Positions 1-10,154 of a stretch of DNA of 64,000 nucleotides are shown here, piece by piece; position 1 is the first letter of the stretch, and each line of letters begins with the position of its first letter. The notes below the pieces were generated by a model. The model was not told the DNA's origin, made no database searches, and saw only the letters and a program-made list of their open reading frames with translations. Source of the DNA: Bacteroidetes bacterium GWF2_35_48 (GTDB taxonomy: Bacteria; Bacteroidota; Bacteroidia; Bacteroidales; GWF2-35-48). The DNA lies in contig MEOG01000103.1 in assembly GCA_001769125.1 (NCBI GenBank), positions 22,322-86,321 of the forward strand, written 5' to 3'. The translations under genes were made by a program, and so were the position numbers.

Positions 1-100
1 ATTTACAAAAGTAAACTCCTTGGTTTTCAACACTGCGAAAGCCTTGCTCTCGAACATTCTGAACTAAACACTGACTGTATAGACAGACACTACTTAGTGC
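1..100 (-). repeat. Structured dispersed element, copy 1 (cut by window edge)
   Basis: This is the right half of the element seen complete at 3251-3397 and, inverted, at 39563-39707. The shared parts are the TTTAC/GTAAACTCC apical hairpin (2-19) and the box CTGCGAAAGCCTTG (33-46). The arm between them (20-32, TTGGTTTTCAACA) differs from the corresponding arm in the other copies. Its pairing partner would lie left of the window. The outer part around 47-100 (CATTCTGAAC, AGACAGACAC) matches copy 2 at 3359-3390. No coding potential is seen. Confidence 0.75.
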
Positions 101-125
101 TGCTTTGCATTTGGTAAATTGTAAG

Positions 126-153
126 CGGTGGCTGAGCGGAGTCGAAGCCACCG
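126..153. repeat. Conserved-loop hairpin (GAGCGGAGTCGA family)
   Basis: The 8-bp perfect stem CGGTGGCT/AGCCACCG encloses the 12-nt loop GAGCGGAGTCGA. The same loop with other stems recurs at 8410-8437 (opposite orientation), 41571-41596 and, slightly changed, at 58417-58466. It sits 9 bp past the stop codon of the 162-989 gene and could act in its 3' end, but there is no clear T-tract. Confidence 0.8.
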
Positions 154-161
154 AACACCAA

Positions 162-989
162 TCAATAGGGAATATTCTTCACAATTTCACGAACAAGTTT
201 CATGAAATAAACATCCGTTACTTTAATCGGATCATTTTCTGTAGCCGGAAATTCAGAACTTGCATAACTACCGAATAAATATTTACCATCATGATTAAAT
301 ACTGAATAATGCACTTTTATCTCCCGGTTGTACGAATAACTGCCGACTTTGTAAGGATCGCTGTAATCGCCTTTAATATCAAACTGATTGATAAAAAGAA
401 AAAAATCCACACGGTTTTTTTTTGCTAAATTTTTCAGAAAATCCTTTTCACGGAATTTCACATTTAAAAATTTATCGGGATTGTTTTTAATATCGCTTCT
501 TAATTCTCCATCAGACTTCTCCTCGCTTTTTTCTTTCTTAACTTTCTTCTTATTTTTTTTTGTTTTATCAATATCTTTGTCTGAAGAAAGATTGCTTTTT
601 CCAAAAAGCGTCTTTTTTCCGGGCTCCCAGCTCATAGCCTGATCGAAAAAATAATCGCAATTGGCATAAATATACTCAAGCTCGTCCCATTCGCTTTGCG
701 TTGTATAACTTTCGAGCAGACTTTTCGAAAGCGACGAATCTGCAATAACTTTATGCAGTGCCTTATCAAGCCCCAGCCTCATGATGTTCTGAACCTGCTT
801 GTACTTGTGCTGCGTTTGCTCTATCATTTCTTTAGATGCCTCGTTATTGTACAGAATGGGATTAAAAGGAACGACAAGTACCAGCTTGTTTTCAATTTCT
901 TTTTTACGTTTTGCTAGACGCAAAGAATCTTGAGCTAAAATACCGGAAACTATAAAAAAAGTAAGGACAAAAAGGATAATATTTTTCAT
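162..989 (-). CDS. Secreted protein of unknown function
   Basis: A 275-residue protein with a clear Sec signal peptide (hydrophobic residues 4-18, then LAQD, so cleavage is likely near residue 19). The mature part has no motif I recognise. Residues about 135-165 are an extremely lysine-rich charged linker (KKNKKKVKKEKSEEK) between two globular halves. The second half (about 185-275) looks beta-rich. A good promoter lies just upstream (1004-1034), giving a short leader, so it is probably monocistronic. It is divergent from gyrB. It is likely periplasmic or outer-membrane associated; no function can be assigned. Confidence 0.85.
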   Translation of the reverse strand: MKNIILFVLTFFIVSGILAQDSLRLAKRKKEIENKLVLVVPFNPILYNNEASKEMIEQTQHKYKQVQNIMRLGLDKALHKVIADSSLSKSLLESYTTQSEWDELEYIYANCDYFFDQAMSWEPGKKTLFGKSNLSSDKDIDKTKKNKKKVKKEKSEEKSDGELRSDIKNNPDKFLNVKFREKDFLKNLAKKNRVDFFLFINQFDIKGDYSDPYKVGSYSYNREIKVHYSVFNHDGKYLFGSYASSEFPATENDPIKVTDVYFMKLVREIVKNIPY

Positions 990-1003
990 GTTGCTTTTTT
1001 TTA

Positions 1004-1034
1004 CAAAAATAATGGAAAGTTTATAATTCGCAAA
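1004..1034 (-). promoter_or_regulatory. Bacteroidota-type promoter for the 162-989 gene
   Basis: On the minus strand, TTTG (plus-strand 1031-1034) is followed by exactly 19 nt and then TATTTTTG (1004-1011), matching TTTG-N19-TAnnTTTG. It lies 14 nt upstream of the start codon, implying a very short leader. Confidence 0.7.
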
Positions 1035-1151
1035 AGCCCATAAAATCAGCGTTTAAAAAGCCAATTCTTATCAACAACAAATTGTTAATTAGATGTTAAT
1101 AATTATACCCTAAAGCGCCTCATATTTAAGCCTGAATTACGATAAAAATAC

Positions 1152-1159
1152 TAATTTTG
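1152..1159 (+). promoter_or_regulatory. Probable -7 box of gyrB
   Basis: TAATTTTG matches TAnnTTTG. No convincing TTTG lies 19-21 nt upstream, so only the -7 half is clear. It would give a leader of about 85 nt before the gyrB ATG at 1250. Confidence 0.45.
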
Positions 1160-1246
1160 TGTTGCCTTAAAAAAAGGGCTTGAAGAATTAACTCCCACGT
1201 TGGTTTTTCAATGGATAGAAAGAAAAAAATAAATTTTAAAAATTAA

Positions 1247-3241
<1,995 letters not shown>

Positions 3242-3250
3242 TATTTCTGA

Positions 3251-3397
3251 TTAGTCTGTCTATAATGTCCGATTTCTGCGTTACGCTTGTTTTTAATTGC
3301 AGTCATTTACGAAAGTAAACTCCTAACAATTAAAAACTTCGCAAGCCTTGAACTCGGACATTCTGAACCAGACACCGACTTTATGGACAAGAACTAA
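3251..3397 (-). repeat. Structured dispersed element, copy 2 (complete)
   Basis: A 147-bp imperfect long hairpin. The outer stem is TTAGT (3251-3255)/ACTAA (3393-3397). Next come AATGTCCGA (3264-3272)/TCGGACATT (3354-3362), 9 bp perfect, and TTTTTAATTG (3290-3299)/CAATTAAAAA (3327-3336), 10 bp perfect. The apical part is the TTTAC-GAAA-GTAAA hairpin (3306-3319). The unpaired conserved boxes are TTTCTGCGTTACGCTTG (3273-3289) and CTTCGCAAGCCTTG (3337-3350). All boxes recur in copy 3 (39563-39707), where the stem sequence is different but again complementary. Confidence 0.85.
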
Positions 3398-3407
3398 TTA
3401 AAGTTTG

Positions 3408-3447
3408 AAGCCTGTAATGAAGTTCGCTTTTTTACAGGCTTTTTTAT
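3408..3447. terminator. gyrB terminator
   Basis: The 10-bp stem AAGCCTGTAA (3408-3417)/TTACAGGCTT (3432-3441) is followed by a run of T. It overlaps the stop codon of the convergent DUF3108 gene and may serve both strands. Confidence 0.85.
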
Positions 3448-4301
3448 TTTTGAATTTTGGCGGAAAACTCGTGCCTCAAGCCTTTTGCTTCTGACAAATA
3501 AACTTTTATTGAACCTACAAGAATTCCTGCTTCTATTAGAATTGGAATTTTATTATAGTCATCGGTTACCCATACAGAAAGCTCTTCTCCTCCCTGAAAA
3601 ATTGTACCGGAAACAAGCAGTGCGCTGAATTTTACACAACGATATTTTTGTTTGTTGCGGTCGGCTATTATTTCCTTTCCAAGATAACGAACATAAAGAT
3701 TGTGAACCTTATTATCAATGACCATTTGAATGGGAATTTTATCATTCACATTTGAATTTGAAAAATCAATATTCCGGCAGTAGTAAATAGCTGAAAGCAC
3801 ATCAAACACACATCCTGAAAGAGGCAGTGTATCTTTTTTCGGTTTAACTTTTGAGTTCTCAATAAAGGTATATATTTTTTTATTTTCGGAATCAAAATCA
3901 TAAGCTTCATTCACAAAATAACTTCCCTCAATTGCTTTTCTTTCACATCTCAAAGGTTTAAGTGAAACCGTATCAAGATACGAGATATATCGTTCCCTTA
4001 CTTTGAAAAACCAATCGTGCGAAGGGAGGCTCGTTCCATAACTATCGAATTTATAAACAGGCTTATTTTTATATACCGAATTTTTAATTTCGAAACTCGC
4101 TTTTCCCGCATCAACCCAAATAAAAGCCATGTTATAGTAAATTAAAAAACTTAGTTTTTCTCCTGTTTTAAAAGCCTTATTTTCTTTAAAACATTGCGCT
4201 GTGACAGAGCTTTGAGCAGAAAAGAAAACAAGAATTAAAAGAAACCCGGAAACCGAGAAAAAATGCAAAGCTTTTCTTTTGAAAAAAAAACGTATATCCA
4301 T
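3444..4301 (-). CDS. DUF3108-domain secreted protein
   Basis: A 285-residue protein with a positively charged N-terminus, a hydrophobic segment at about 13-35 and SVTAQC-type cleavage, so it is exported. The body carries the DUF3108 pattern (GEKLSFLIYYNMAFIWVDAGKASFEI, then a C-terminal VWVTDDYNKIPILIEAGI strand pair followed by a short basic tail). Such proteins are predicted periplasmic lipocalin/LolA-like beta structures of unknown function. Its ATG overlaps the stop of the upstream thiamine-binding gene by one base (TGATG), indicating translational coupling. Confidence 0.85.
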   Translation of the reverse strand: MDIRFFFKRKALHFFSVSGFLLILVFFSAQSSVTAQCFKENKAFKTGEKLSFLIYYNMAFIWVDAGKASFEIKNSVYKNKPVYKFDSYGTSLPSHDWFFKVRERYISYLDTVSLKPLRCERKAIEGSYFVNEAYDFDSENKKIYTFIENSKVKPKKDTLPLSGCVFDVLSAIYYCRNIDFSNSNVNDKIPIQMVIDNKVHNLYVRYLGKEIIADRNKQKYRCVKFSALLVSGTIFQGGEELSVWVTDDYNKIPILIEAGILVGSIKVYLSEAKGLRHEFSAKIQK

Positions 4302-4612
4302 CAGGTAGAGACTTTTCCGATTTTACTTTCGATAGATTCTATTTTTTGTTTCATCCTTCCGCTTTTATTTTTTCTTATATCGAAATTCATGCTTGAATAG
4401 ATGCGGTCAGACACAGGCTCCAAAATAGAATACGCTTTCTTTACTATTTCCAAAGCTTCGTCCAGAGTTTCCGTTTCAATAATGGTGCTCATGGGTGTCA
4501 GCTTATAAGATACGCCGCTTTTGCTGATCATTTCTATAACTTTGCTTACGTGCTCGCTAACGCTTGGTCCTTTATCTGTGGGAAACATTGCGAAATTCAT
4601 TAATATAGACAT
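4301..4612 (-). CDS. MTH1187-family thiamine-binding protein (UPF0045)
   Basis: A 103-residue cytoplasmic protein of the UPF0045/DUF77 family (ferredoxin-like fold). It shows the typical N-terminus (NFAMFPTDKGPSVSEHV), the YKLTPMSTIIETE strand and the SMNFDIRKNKSGRM C-terminal segment. Family members form oligomers that bind thiamine or its pyrimidine. It is the first gene of a coupled pair with the DUF3108 gene (TGATG overlap). The pairing does not by itself explain either function. Confidence 0.88.
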   Translation of the reverse strand: MSILMNFAMFPTDKGPSVSEHVSKVIEMISKSGVSYKLTPMSTIIETETLDEALEIVKKAYSILEPVSDRIYSSMNFDIRKNKSGRMKQKIESIESKIGKVST

Positions 4613-4629
4613 ATTCTTTTATTATTAAA

Positions 4630-4767
4630 TATTCAATTGTTTGTTCGATGGATGTTCAATTGTTGGTTCGATAGATGTTCAATTGTTGATTCAATAGATA
4701 TTCAATTGTTTGTTCGATAGATATTCAATTGTTGACTCGAAGGGTGTTCAATTGTTTGTTCGATATT
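4630..4767. repeat. Six 23-bp tandem repeats
   Basis: Six consecutive 23-bp units start at 4630, 4653, 4676, 4699, 4722 and 4745, each beginning T[AG]TTCAATTGTT and ending near TTCGATAGA with scattered differences. There are no spacers, so this is not a CRISPR. The array ends 3 bp before the stop codon of the four-helix-bundle gene. The same core words (GATGTTCAAT) recur on the other side of that gene. Confidence 0.9.
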
Positions 4768-4770
4768 TTT

Positions 4771-5130
4771 TTATTTGATATTTCTACTGATAACTTTAAT
4801 GTAATTATTTAATTTTACACCAATATTATTTATTTCAGAAACAATTGTAAGGTATTCTTCTTTTATTATTAAATTTCTATTGTAAGCCTTGGTTAGCCAT
4901 GTTTTTGTTTCTGAAAGAGAACCTCTGGAATAAAATAGAAAATTTTTTGTGTCTTTCGAATGAAATCGGCCATAACCCTCGCTAATATTTGCAGCAACAG
5001 AATCAGCAGATCTGATAACTTGCTTTCCAATCGTATCAATAGCTAAGTAATTCCAATTAATAACAATACTCCATACTTTCTCTCCAAGAACCATAGAAAG
5101 ATTGTAAATCTCTAAATCTTCAAGTTTCAT
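4771..5130 (-). CDS. Four-helix-bundle protein (23S rRNA intervening-sequence protein family)
   Basis: A 119-residue all-helical protein matching the four-helix-bundle family first described as the 23S rRNA intervening-sequence protein and related to the Avd accessory proteins of diversity-generating retroelements. Diagnostic parts are the LEIYNLS start, VIRSADSVAANISEGYGR in the middle and the FLFYSRGSLSETKTWL helix. Family members form pentameric barrels. The ones encoded as free genes in Bacteroidota have no settled function. No reverse transcriptase or variable repeat is nearby. The gene is bracketed by A/T-rich tandem repeats on both sides, unlike its neighbours. Confidence 0.92.
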   Translation of the reverse strand: MKLEDLEIYNLSMVLGEKVWSIVINWNYLAIDTIGKQVIRSADSVAANISEGYGRFHSKDTKNFLFYSRGSLSETKTWLTKAYNRNLIIKEEYLTIVSEINNIGVKLNNYIKVISRNIK

Positions 5131-5166
5131 AGTTTTAAATTTTAATTATATTTTCAATATATACCT

Positions 5167-5333
5167 ATTGTATTCCTATTTTGATGTTCAATAGTGCAAC
5201 AATAGATGTTCGATAGATGTTCAATAGTGCTACGTAGATGTTCAATTGAGCAACGATAGATGTACAATAGGTGTTCAATTGTTGATTCGGTAGATGTACA
5301 ATTGTATTCCTATTGTATTCCTATTGTATTCCT
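5167..5333. repeat. Irregular tandem repeats upstream of the four-helix gene
   Basis: This is a patchwork of GATGTTCAAT/GATGTACAAT words spaced 11-23 bp apart (5183-5299), followed by three perfect 11-bp units ATTGTATTCCT (5301-5311, 5312-5322, 5323-5333). A single ATTGTATTCCT also occurs at 5167-5177. The last unit runs into the stop codon (5332-5334) of the M16 peptidase gene. Confidence 0.85.
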
Positions 5334-8274
5334 AATAATTAAACACTTCCTCCAACTTCAACTCTTTAACTTTTCCAATTTTTTCTAGCGTTTTAAAGTT
5401 CAATAATTTTTTATTTCCGAGAACAAGAAAAGTGTACTTTTTCCCCTTGACTCTTGTATTAAAAAAATCTTGCAAATGCTCATACCGGGCTATTTTCATT
5501 TTGGAATATACATCTTTGCGGCTGTCGTATAAAATACCACGGTCAAGGTTCGATTGGTAAGTCCAGAATAAATCAGACCCATTAATTCGTTCCGATTCGA
5601 TACGTTTCATAATTGATTCAACAGCCGTATCAAACGATTTATCGGAGCGGGGCATTTCATTCATAAGCCCAAGCATGGCATCAGTAGCAATAGCAAGCTT
5701 GTCGGCCTGAGTAGCAACAAAGCCTATTGTATAATTCGATTTCCCAAGACGATCGGGCATATCGTAATATCCGTAAGCAGAGTAAGCCAGACCACGCGCC
5801 TCACGTATTTCCTGAAAAACAATAGAACTCATATTTCCGCCATAATATTCATTGAAAAGTTCCGCCACAGGAATTATTTCTTTTGTAAAAGGAACATCTT
5901 TTGTCATGATAATAATGTTTGCCTGCACCATATCATAATCAACAAAAAGAACCTGATTTTCTTTTGTATCTGCTTCTGCAAAAGCAGTAGATTCCGGATA
6001 ATCTATAAGCGATTTCAAAGGTTTATGATATTTTTCAAGAATCCCTTTTACATTATCTGAAGGATCTTGCCCGTAATAAAAAATTCTGTGCTTGTAATTA
6101 AAAACATCTTTTACAAGATTTGTCAGCATATTTGGCTTTATTTCCTTTAATTCTTTTTCAGATAAAATATTTGTGAAAGGAGAGCTTGCCCCGAATTTTC
6201 CATAATGATACATGGCATTCCAGAGAATTGCATCTTTGTCAAGCTTGCTGTCTGCTCTTTCTTTTAAAATTCCTGCCACATAATCATCATATACTTTTTG
6301 GTCGGGCTTAAGATTCATAATTATGTGCTCAAGCAGCTCTGCGCCTTTCTCAAACGATTTTTTTAATCCGGACAAAGAAATATACGTGCGTTCGTTAGAA
6401 GCAAAAGCATTCATTTTTAAACCGTGTCTGAACAGTTCTTTCTGCAGATCTTCGGCAGAATATTTTATAGTACCGAGATATGTAATCATATTAAATGCAA
6501 GCGGAAGTTTCGTATTATGATTTTTGCCCATATCAAAAACATAATACAAAGTAAACAATTCATTTTCTTCGTTTTTAATATAATTCAGCTCTATTCCGCT
6601 TTCAAGTTTTGTTGCCTGAATTTCTCTTTCAAAATCCGGAAAAACAGGCGTAATGCGATCGGATTTTTTATTTTCAAATTCTCTCATATATGAAGAACTT
6701 GCTTCGCGGTTAATTGCAACAGGAGTAATGTGAGGTTTGTCAACCTTTACCACATTCGTGTCTTTTCCGACTTTTTTATAAACTGTTATATAATTTTTAC
6801 CATAGCTCTTTTGCGCAAAATCAACAATATCTTTTTTGGTTATTGTACTCAAATCATCAAGAAATTTCACATAATCTTTCCAGTCTGCATCGTAAGAAAA
6901 AGCTTTCACGTAATCATGCGCTCTCCAGTTTGATTCCTGACTTTTTATTTTTTTTAATTTTAAATTATTGATAACAGCTTCCAGCATCCAGTCGTCAAAT
7001 TCTCCTTTTTTAATTTTCTCCATTTCTAAAAGAAAAAGGTTTTGCAGTTCCTCGAGAGTTTGCCCCTGCCGCGGTGTTCCGCCAATAATATGCTCGCTGT
7101 AATCGCGATGTGTTGAATAATATGACCATCCACTTAATATTTTTTGTTTCTGTACAAGATTAAGGTCTATCATCCCTGCTTTACCATTTGATAAAAGTTC
7201 GCTGATAATGCTTGCAGTTTTTTTATCCTCAGATTTATCTCCTTTTAATCGCCATGCCATAACCATATTTTCAGGATTGGGTCCCAGCACTGTTTTTTCA
7301 ACAGGAGTCGTAATTGCATCTTCAACAGGAGGAACAAAAACAGGAACATCTTTACGTGGCAAAGTACCAAAACTTTTATCAATAATTTTAATGGTTTTTT
7401 CAAAATCAATATCGCCACTCATAGCAATAGCCATATTGTTCGGCACATAATACGTGTTCCAGTAATTATGAATGTTAATCATAGAGGGATTTTTCAGATG
7501 TTCTGCCTTGCCAATAACAGTTTGTGTTCCGTAGGGATGTTTCTTATATAATTCGGCATAAAGCGTTTCCCATAATTTGTTGTTGTCGTCATCCTGCCCC
7601 ATGTTGAACTCTTCGTAAACTGTTTCCAGTTCTGTGTGAAACAAGCGCAAAACAAGAGAACTGAAACGTTCTTTTTCCAATTCTAAATATTTTTCCAATT
7701 CATTGGAAGGAATGTCGTTAATATAAACCGTGCGTTCTTCGCTTGTGTAAGCATTGGTTCCTTTTGCGCCAATTATGGCAGTCATTTTATCGTATTCATT
7801 TGCAATAGCAAATTTTGCAGCAATTGCAGATACACTATCAATTTTTGCGTAAATAATTTTCTTTTTCTTGGGATCTTCTGTTTTGCGGTACTCTTCATAA
7901 AGCGCAGAGATTTTTTCAATCTGAATTTTTTCTTCACCCCAATCGGTAGTGCCAATTTTAGAGCTTCCTTTAAACATCATGTGTTCGAGATAATGCGCAA
8001 GACCTGTTGTTCCCTTTGGATCGTAAGTAGAACCCGCTTTTACAGCAATTAAAACCTGAACCCTTGGTTCTTTTTTATTTTGGGTCATGAATACTTTCAG
8101 CCCGTTTGCAAGTGTGTAGATGCGGGCTTTCAGAGGATCGCCTTTAACGGTTTCATAAGCATACCCGTTATTATCTGTAAGCTTTTCGGTCTGGTATCCT
8201 GAATCAGAATTTTGTTTGCAGGAAATAAAGAAAACAAAGCTTAAAATTTCTGCCAGAAAAATGTATTTTTTCAT
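5332..8274 (-). CDS. M16-family zinc metallopeptidase, lipoprotein
   Basis: A 980-residue two-unit M16 (pitrilysin/insulinase) peptidase. The zinc motif HYLEH is at residues 94-98, with the downstream YEEFNMG glutamate region near 220. The second half (about 520-980) is the inactive partner unit. A signal peptide with lipobox FISC (Cys19) predicts a lipoprotein facing the periplasm. These enzymes degrade peptides of a few kDa in the periplasm. A -7 box (TAGTTTTG, 8302-8309) lies just upstream. The extreme 3' end overlaps an 11-bp tandem repeat, so the last residues may not be ancestral. A second, unlinked M16 gene is at 52190. Confidence 0.93.
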   Translation of the reverse strand: MKKYIFLAEILSFVFFISCKQNSDSGYQTEKLTDNNGYAYETVKGDPLKARIYTLANGLKVFMTQNKKEPRVQVLIAVKAGSTYDPKGTTGLAHYLEHMMFKGSSKIGTTDWGEEKIQIEKISALYEEYRKTEDPKKKKIIYAKIDSVSAIAAKFAIANEYDKMTAIIGAKGTNAYTSEERTVYINDIPSNELEKYLELEKERFSSLVLRLFHTELETVYEEFNMGQDDDNNKLWETLYAELYKKHPYGTQTVIGKAEHLKNPSMINIHNYWNTYYVPNNMAIAMSGDIDFEKTIKIIDKSFGTLPRKDVPVFVPPVEDAITTPVEKTVLGPNPENMVMAWRLKGDKSEDKKTASIISELLSNGKAGMIDLNLVQKQKILSGWSYYSTHRDYSEHIIGGTPRQGQTLEELQNLFLLEMEKIKKGEFDDWMLEAVINNLKLKKIKSQESNWRAHDYVKAFSYDADWKDYVKFLDDLSTITKKDIVDFAQKSYGKNYITVYKKVGKDTNVVKVDKPHITPVAINREASSSYMREFENKKSDRITPVFPDFEREIQATKLESGIELNYIKNEENELFTLYYVFDMGKNHNTKLPLAFNMITYLGTIKYSAEDLQKELFRHGLKMNAFASNERTYISLSGLKKSFEKGAELLEHIIMNLKPDQKVYDDYVAGILKERADSKLDKDAILWNAMYHYGKFGASSPFTNILSEKELKEIKPNMLTNLVKDVFNYKHRIFYYGQDPSDNVKGILEKYHKPLKSLIDYPESTAFAEADTKENQVLFVDYDMVQANIIIMTKDVPFTKEIIPVAELFNEYYGGNMSSIVFQEIREARGLAYSAYGYYDMPDRLGKSNYTIGFVATQADKLAIATDAMLGLMNEMPRSDKSFDTAVESIMKRIESERINGSDLFWTYQSNLDRGILYDSRKDVYSKMKIARYEHLQDFFNTRVKGKKYTFLVLGNKKLLNFKTLEKIGKVKELKLEEVFNY

Positions 8275-8389
8275 AGAGATGTACTTTTAAATCTATAATG
8301 ACAAAACTAATTATTAAAAAGAAATTTATATATAATTGCTACCGTTTTTTTCTATGAACATGATTGAAATCAGGGATTTTTGTGAAATC

Positions 8390-8437
8390 GGTAATTGGTA
8401 ATTGGTAATCGGTGTCTTCGACTCCGCTCAGACACCG
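8390..8437. repeat. Heptamer array plus conserved-loop hairpin
   Basis: Three 7-bp units (GGTAATT, GGTAATT, GGTAATC; 8390-8410) lead directly into a hairpin with an 8-bp perfect stem CGGTGTCT/AGACACCG around loop TCGACTCCGCTC (8410-8437). That loop is the reverse complement of the one at 126-153. Confidence 0.8.
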
Positions 8438-8506
8438 GTTGCGACGCAATGCCTATTACTAAAAACAAAATGTGCCAATTTATACCGCTGACAACATATC
8501 GAATTA

Positions 8507-8536
8507 TTGTATCTTAATCAATCTTTATTACTTTTG
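8507..8536 (+). promoter_or_regulatory. Promoter of the FAD oxidoreductase gene
   Basis: TTG (8507-8509), a spacing of 19 nt, then TACTTTTG (8529-8536). Transcription would begin about 10-15 nt before the ATG at 8556. This excludes the longer reading from the GTG at 8472. Confidence 0.7.
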
Positions 8537-8555
8537 TAACGAAAAAATCAATATA

Positions 8556-10148
8556 ATGAAAAAAACAGCGTTGATTTCAGGAGCCGGTCCTGCAGGTCTT
8601 ACCGCAGCTTATGAGTTGTTGAAAAGAACAGATATTATTCCTGTGGTTTTTGAAAAAAGCGGCGATATTGGCGGTATTTCCAAAACTGTAAATTACAAAG
8701 GAAACAGGATGGATATTGGCGGTCATCGCTTTTTCAGCAAATCCTCAAGGGTTATGGAGTGGTGGAAAATGTTTCTTCCACTGCAAAGCGCTCCTGCCAG
8801 AGATGAAAAAGAGCTTATACGGCTGGGACATGAAAAAAAAATTCAACCCGAAATATATCCTGATGGAACAAACCCTGAAGAAACGGACAAAACAATGCTC
8901 ATTCGTCGTCGTTTATCCCGAATTTTTTATTTGCGCAAATTTTTTTCATACCCGGTTTCTTTGAATCTCGAAACAATTTCTAACCTTGGAATTTTAAGGA
9001 TCATAAAAATTGGTTTCAGCTATATGTATGTGGGTGTGTTTCCTGTTAAAAAAGAAAAATCGCTGGAAGACTTTTTTATCAACCGTTTCGGAAAAGAATT
9101 GTATCTCACTTTTTTTAAAGACTACACACAAAAAGTCTGGGGCGTACCATGCGATCAAATAAAGCCGGAATGGGGCGCACAACGCATCAAAGGGCTTTCT
9201 ATTACAAAGGCAGTTATTCATGCACTAAAATCTTCTTTTTCAAAACCCAAATCCATAGATCAAAAAAATGTAGAAACGAGCCTTATTGAAAAATTTATGT
9301 ATCCGAAACTCGGACCCGGTCAGCTATGGGAAGAAGTAGCGCAACAGGTTCGGGAAAAAGGCGGTCGGGTTGTAATGAATACTGAGGTTTTGGAAGTTTT
9401 ACACATTTCTGATGATGAAGTACAGATTACAGTGAAGGACAACATCAGCGGTGAGGTCTCAACTATTACCGGAAATTATTTTTTCTCTACCATGCCTGTT
9501 AAAGAACTTATCGCTGCGGTTAAAAATTCTGTTCCTGAAAACGTAAAAAATGTTGCAGAAAATTTAGTTTACAGAGATTTTATTACAGTGGGACTTTTAC
9601 TCAACAAGCTACTAATAAAAAATAAAACAGATATTCCCACTCTGCACAATCTTGTTCCCGATAACTGGATTTACATTCAGGAGCGTGATGTAAAAGTGGG
9701 TCGTCTACAGATTTTTAATAACTGGAGTCCATACATGGTAAAGGAATCTGATAAAGTCTGGATTGGACTGGAATATTTCTGCAACGAGGGCGATGAACTA
9801 TGGAGCATGACAGATGAACAGTTTATGGGCTTTGCAAAAGAAGAACTTTCAAAAATAGCAATCATTGATAAAAAAGATGTCCTTGACAGTACAATCATCC
9901 GCATGCCCAAAACGTATCCCGCATATTTTGGCTCCTACGACCGGTTGCAGGAAGTTATTGATTTCATGGAATCATTTAAAAACATTTTTCTTATCGGGCG
10001 CAATGGAATGCACCGGTACAACAATCAGGATCACTCTATGCTTACAGCCATGACTGCTGTTGATAATATTGTAAAAGGTATCACTTCAAAAGAAAACATC
10101 TGGCAAATAAACACAGAAGAAGAGTATCACGAAACTGCAAAAAAGTAA
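8556..10148 (+). CDS. FAD/NAD(P)-dependent amine-oxidase-like protein, UDP-galactopyranose-mutase-like
   Basis: A 530-residue flavoprotein. The N-terminal dinucleotide-binding motif is [14 protein letters not shown] (GxGxxG), followed by GGISKT and DIGGHRFF. Together with [15 protein letters not shown], these are typical of the protoporphyrinogen-oxidase/UDP-galactopyranose-mutase-like branch. The C-terminal FAD-contacting segment is NMG-like ([15 protein letters not shown]). The start is set at ATG 8556 because the GxGxxG motif begins 8 residues later and a promoter ends at 8536; an in-frame GTG at 8472 would add 28 unconserved residues. It is followed after 6 bp by a membrane glycosyltransferase-like gene, which suggests a role in envelope sugar or lipid-linked glycan synthesis. 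The exact substrate is unknown. Confidence 0.88.
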   Translation: MKKTALISGAGPAGLTAAYELLKRTDIIPVVFEKSGDIGGISKTVNYKGNRMDIGGHRFFSKSSRVMEWWKMFLPLQSAPARDEKELIRLGHEKKIQPEIYPDGTNPEETDKTMLIRRRLSRIFYLRKFFSYPVSLNLETISNLGILRIIKIGFSYMYVGVFPVKKEKSLEDFFINRFGKELYLTFFKDYTQKVWGVPCDQIKPEWGAQRIKGLSITKAVIHALKSSFSKPKSIDQKNVETSLIEKFMYPKLGPGQLWEEVAQQVREKGGRVVMNTEVLEVLHISDDEVQITVKDNISGEVSTITGNYFFSTMPVKELIAAVKNSVPENVKNVAENLVYRDFITVGLLLNKLLIKNKTDIPTLHNLVPDNWIYIQERDVKVGRLQIFNNWSPYMVKESDKVWIGLEYFCNEGDELWSMTDEQFMGFAKEELSKIAIIDKKDVLDSTIIRMPKTYPAYFGSYDRLQEVIDFMESFKNIFLIGRNGMHRYNNQDHSMLTAMTAVDNIVKGITSKENIWQINTEEEYHETAKK

Positions 10149-10154
10149 CACCTT

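Noticed and set aside
4630-4767. CRISPR array (regular 23-bp units)
   Set aside because: The units are contiguous with no spacers, vary between copies, and there are no cas genes.
4771-5130. Avd accessory gene of a diversity-generating retroelement
   Set aside because: The fold is related, but no reverse transcriptase, template repeat or variable target gene lies nearby.
6323-7450. Antisense ORFs of 65-89 codons within the M16 gene
   Set aside because: They lie opposite a clear conserved coding frame and lack start signals or recognisable products; the same applies to other long shadow frames in gyrB, trkA, topB and sdhA.
8472-8555. Longer N-terminus of the FAD protein from GTG 8472
   Set aside because: The promoter at 8507-8536 lies inside this stretch and the conserved fold begins right after ATG 8556.
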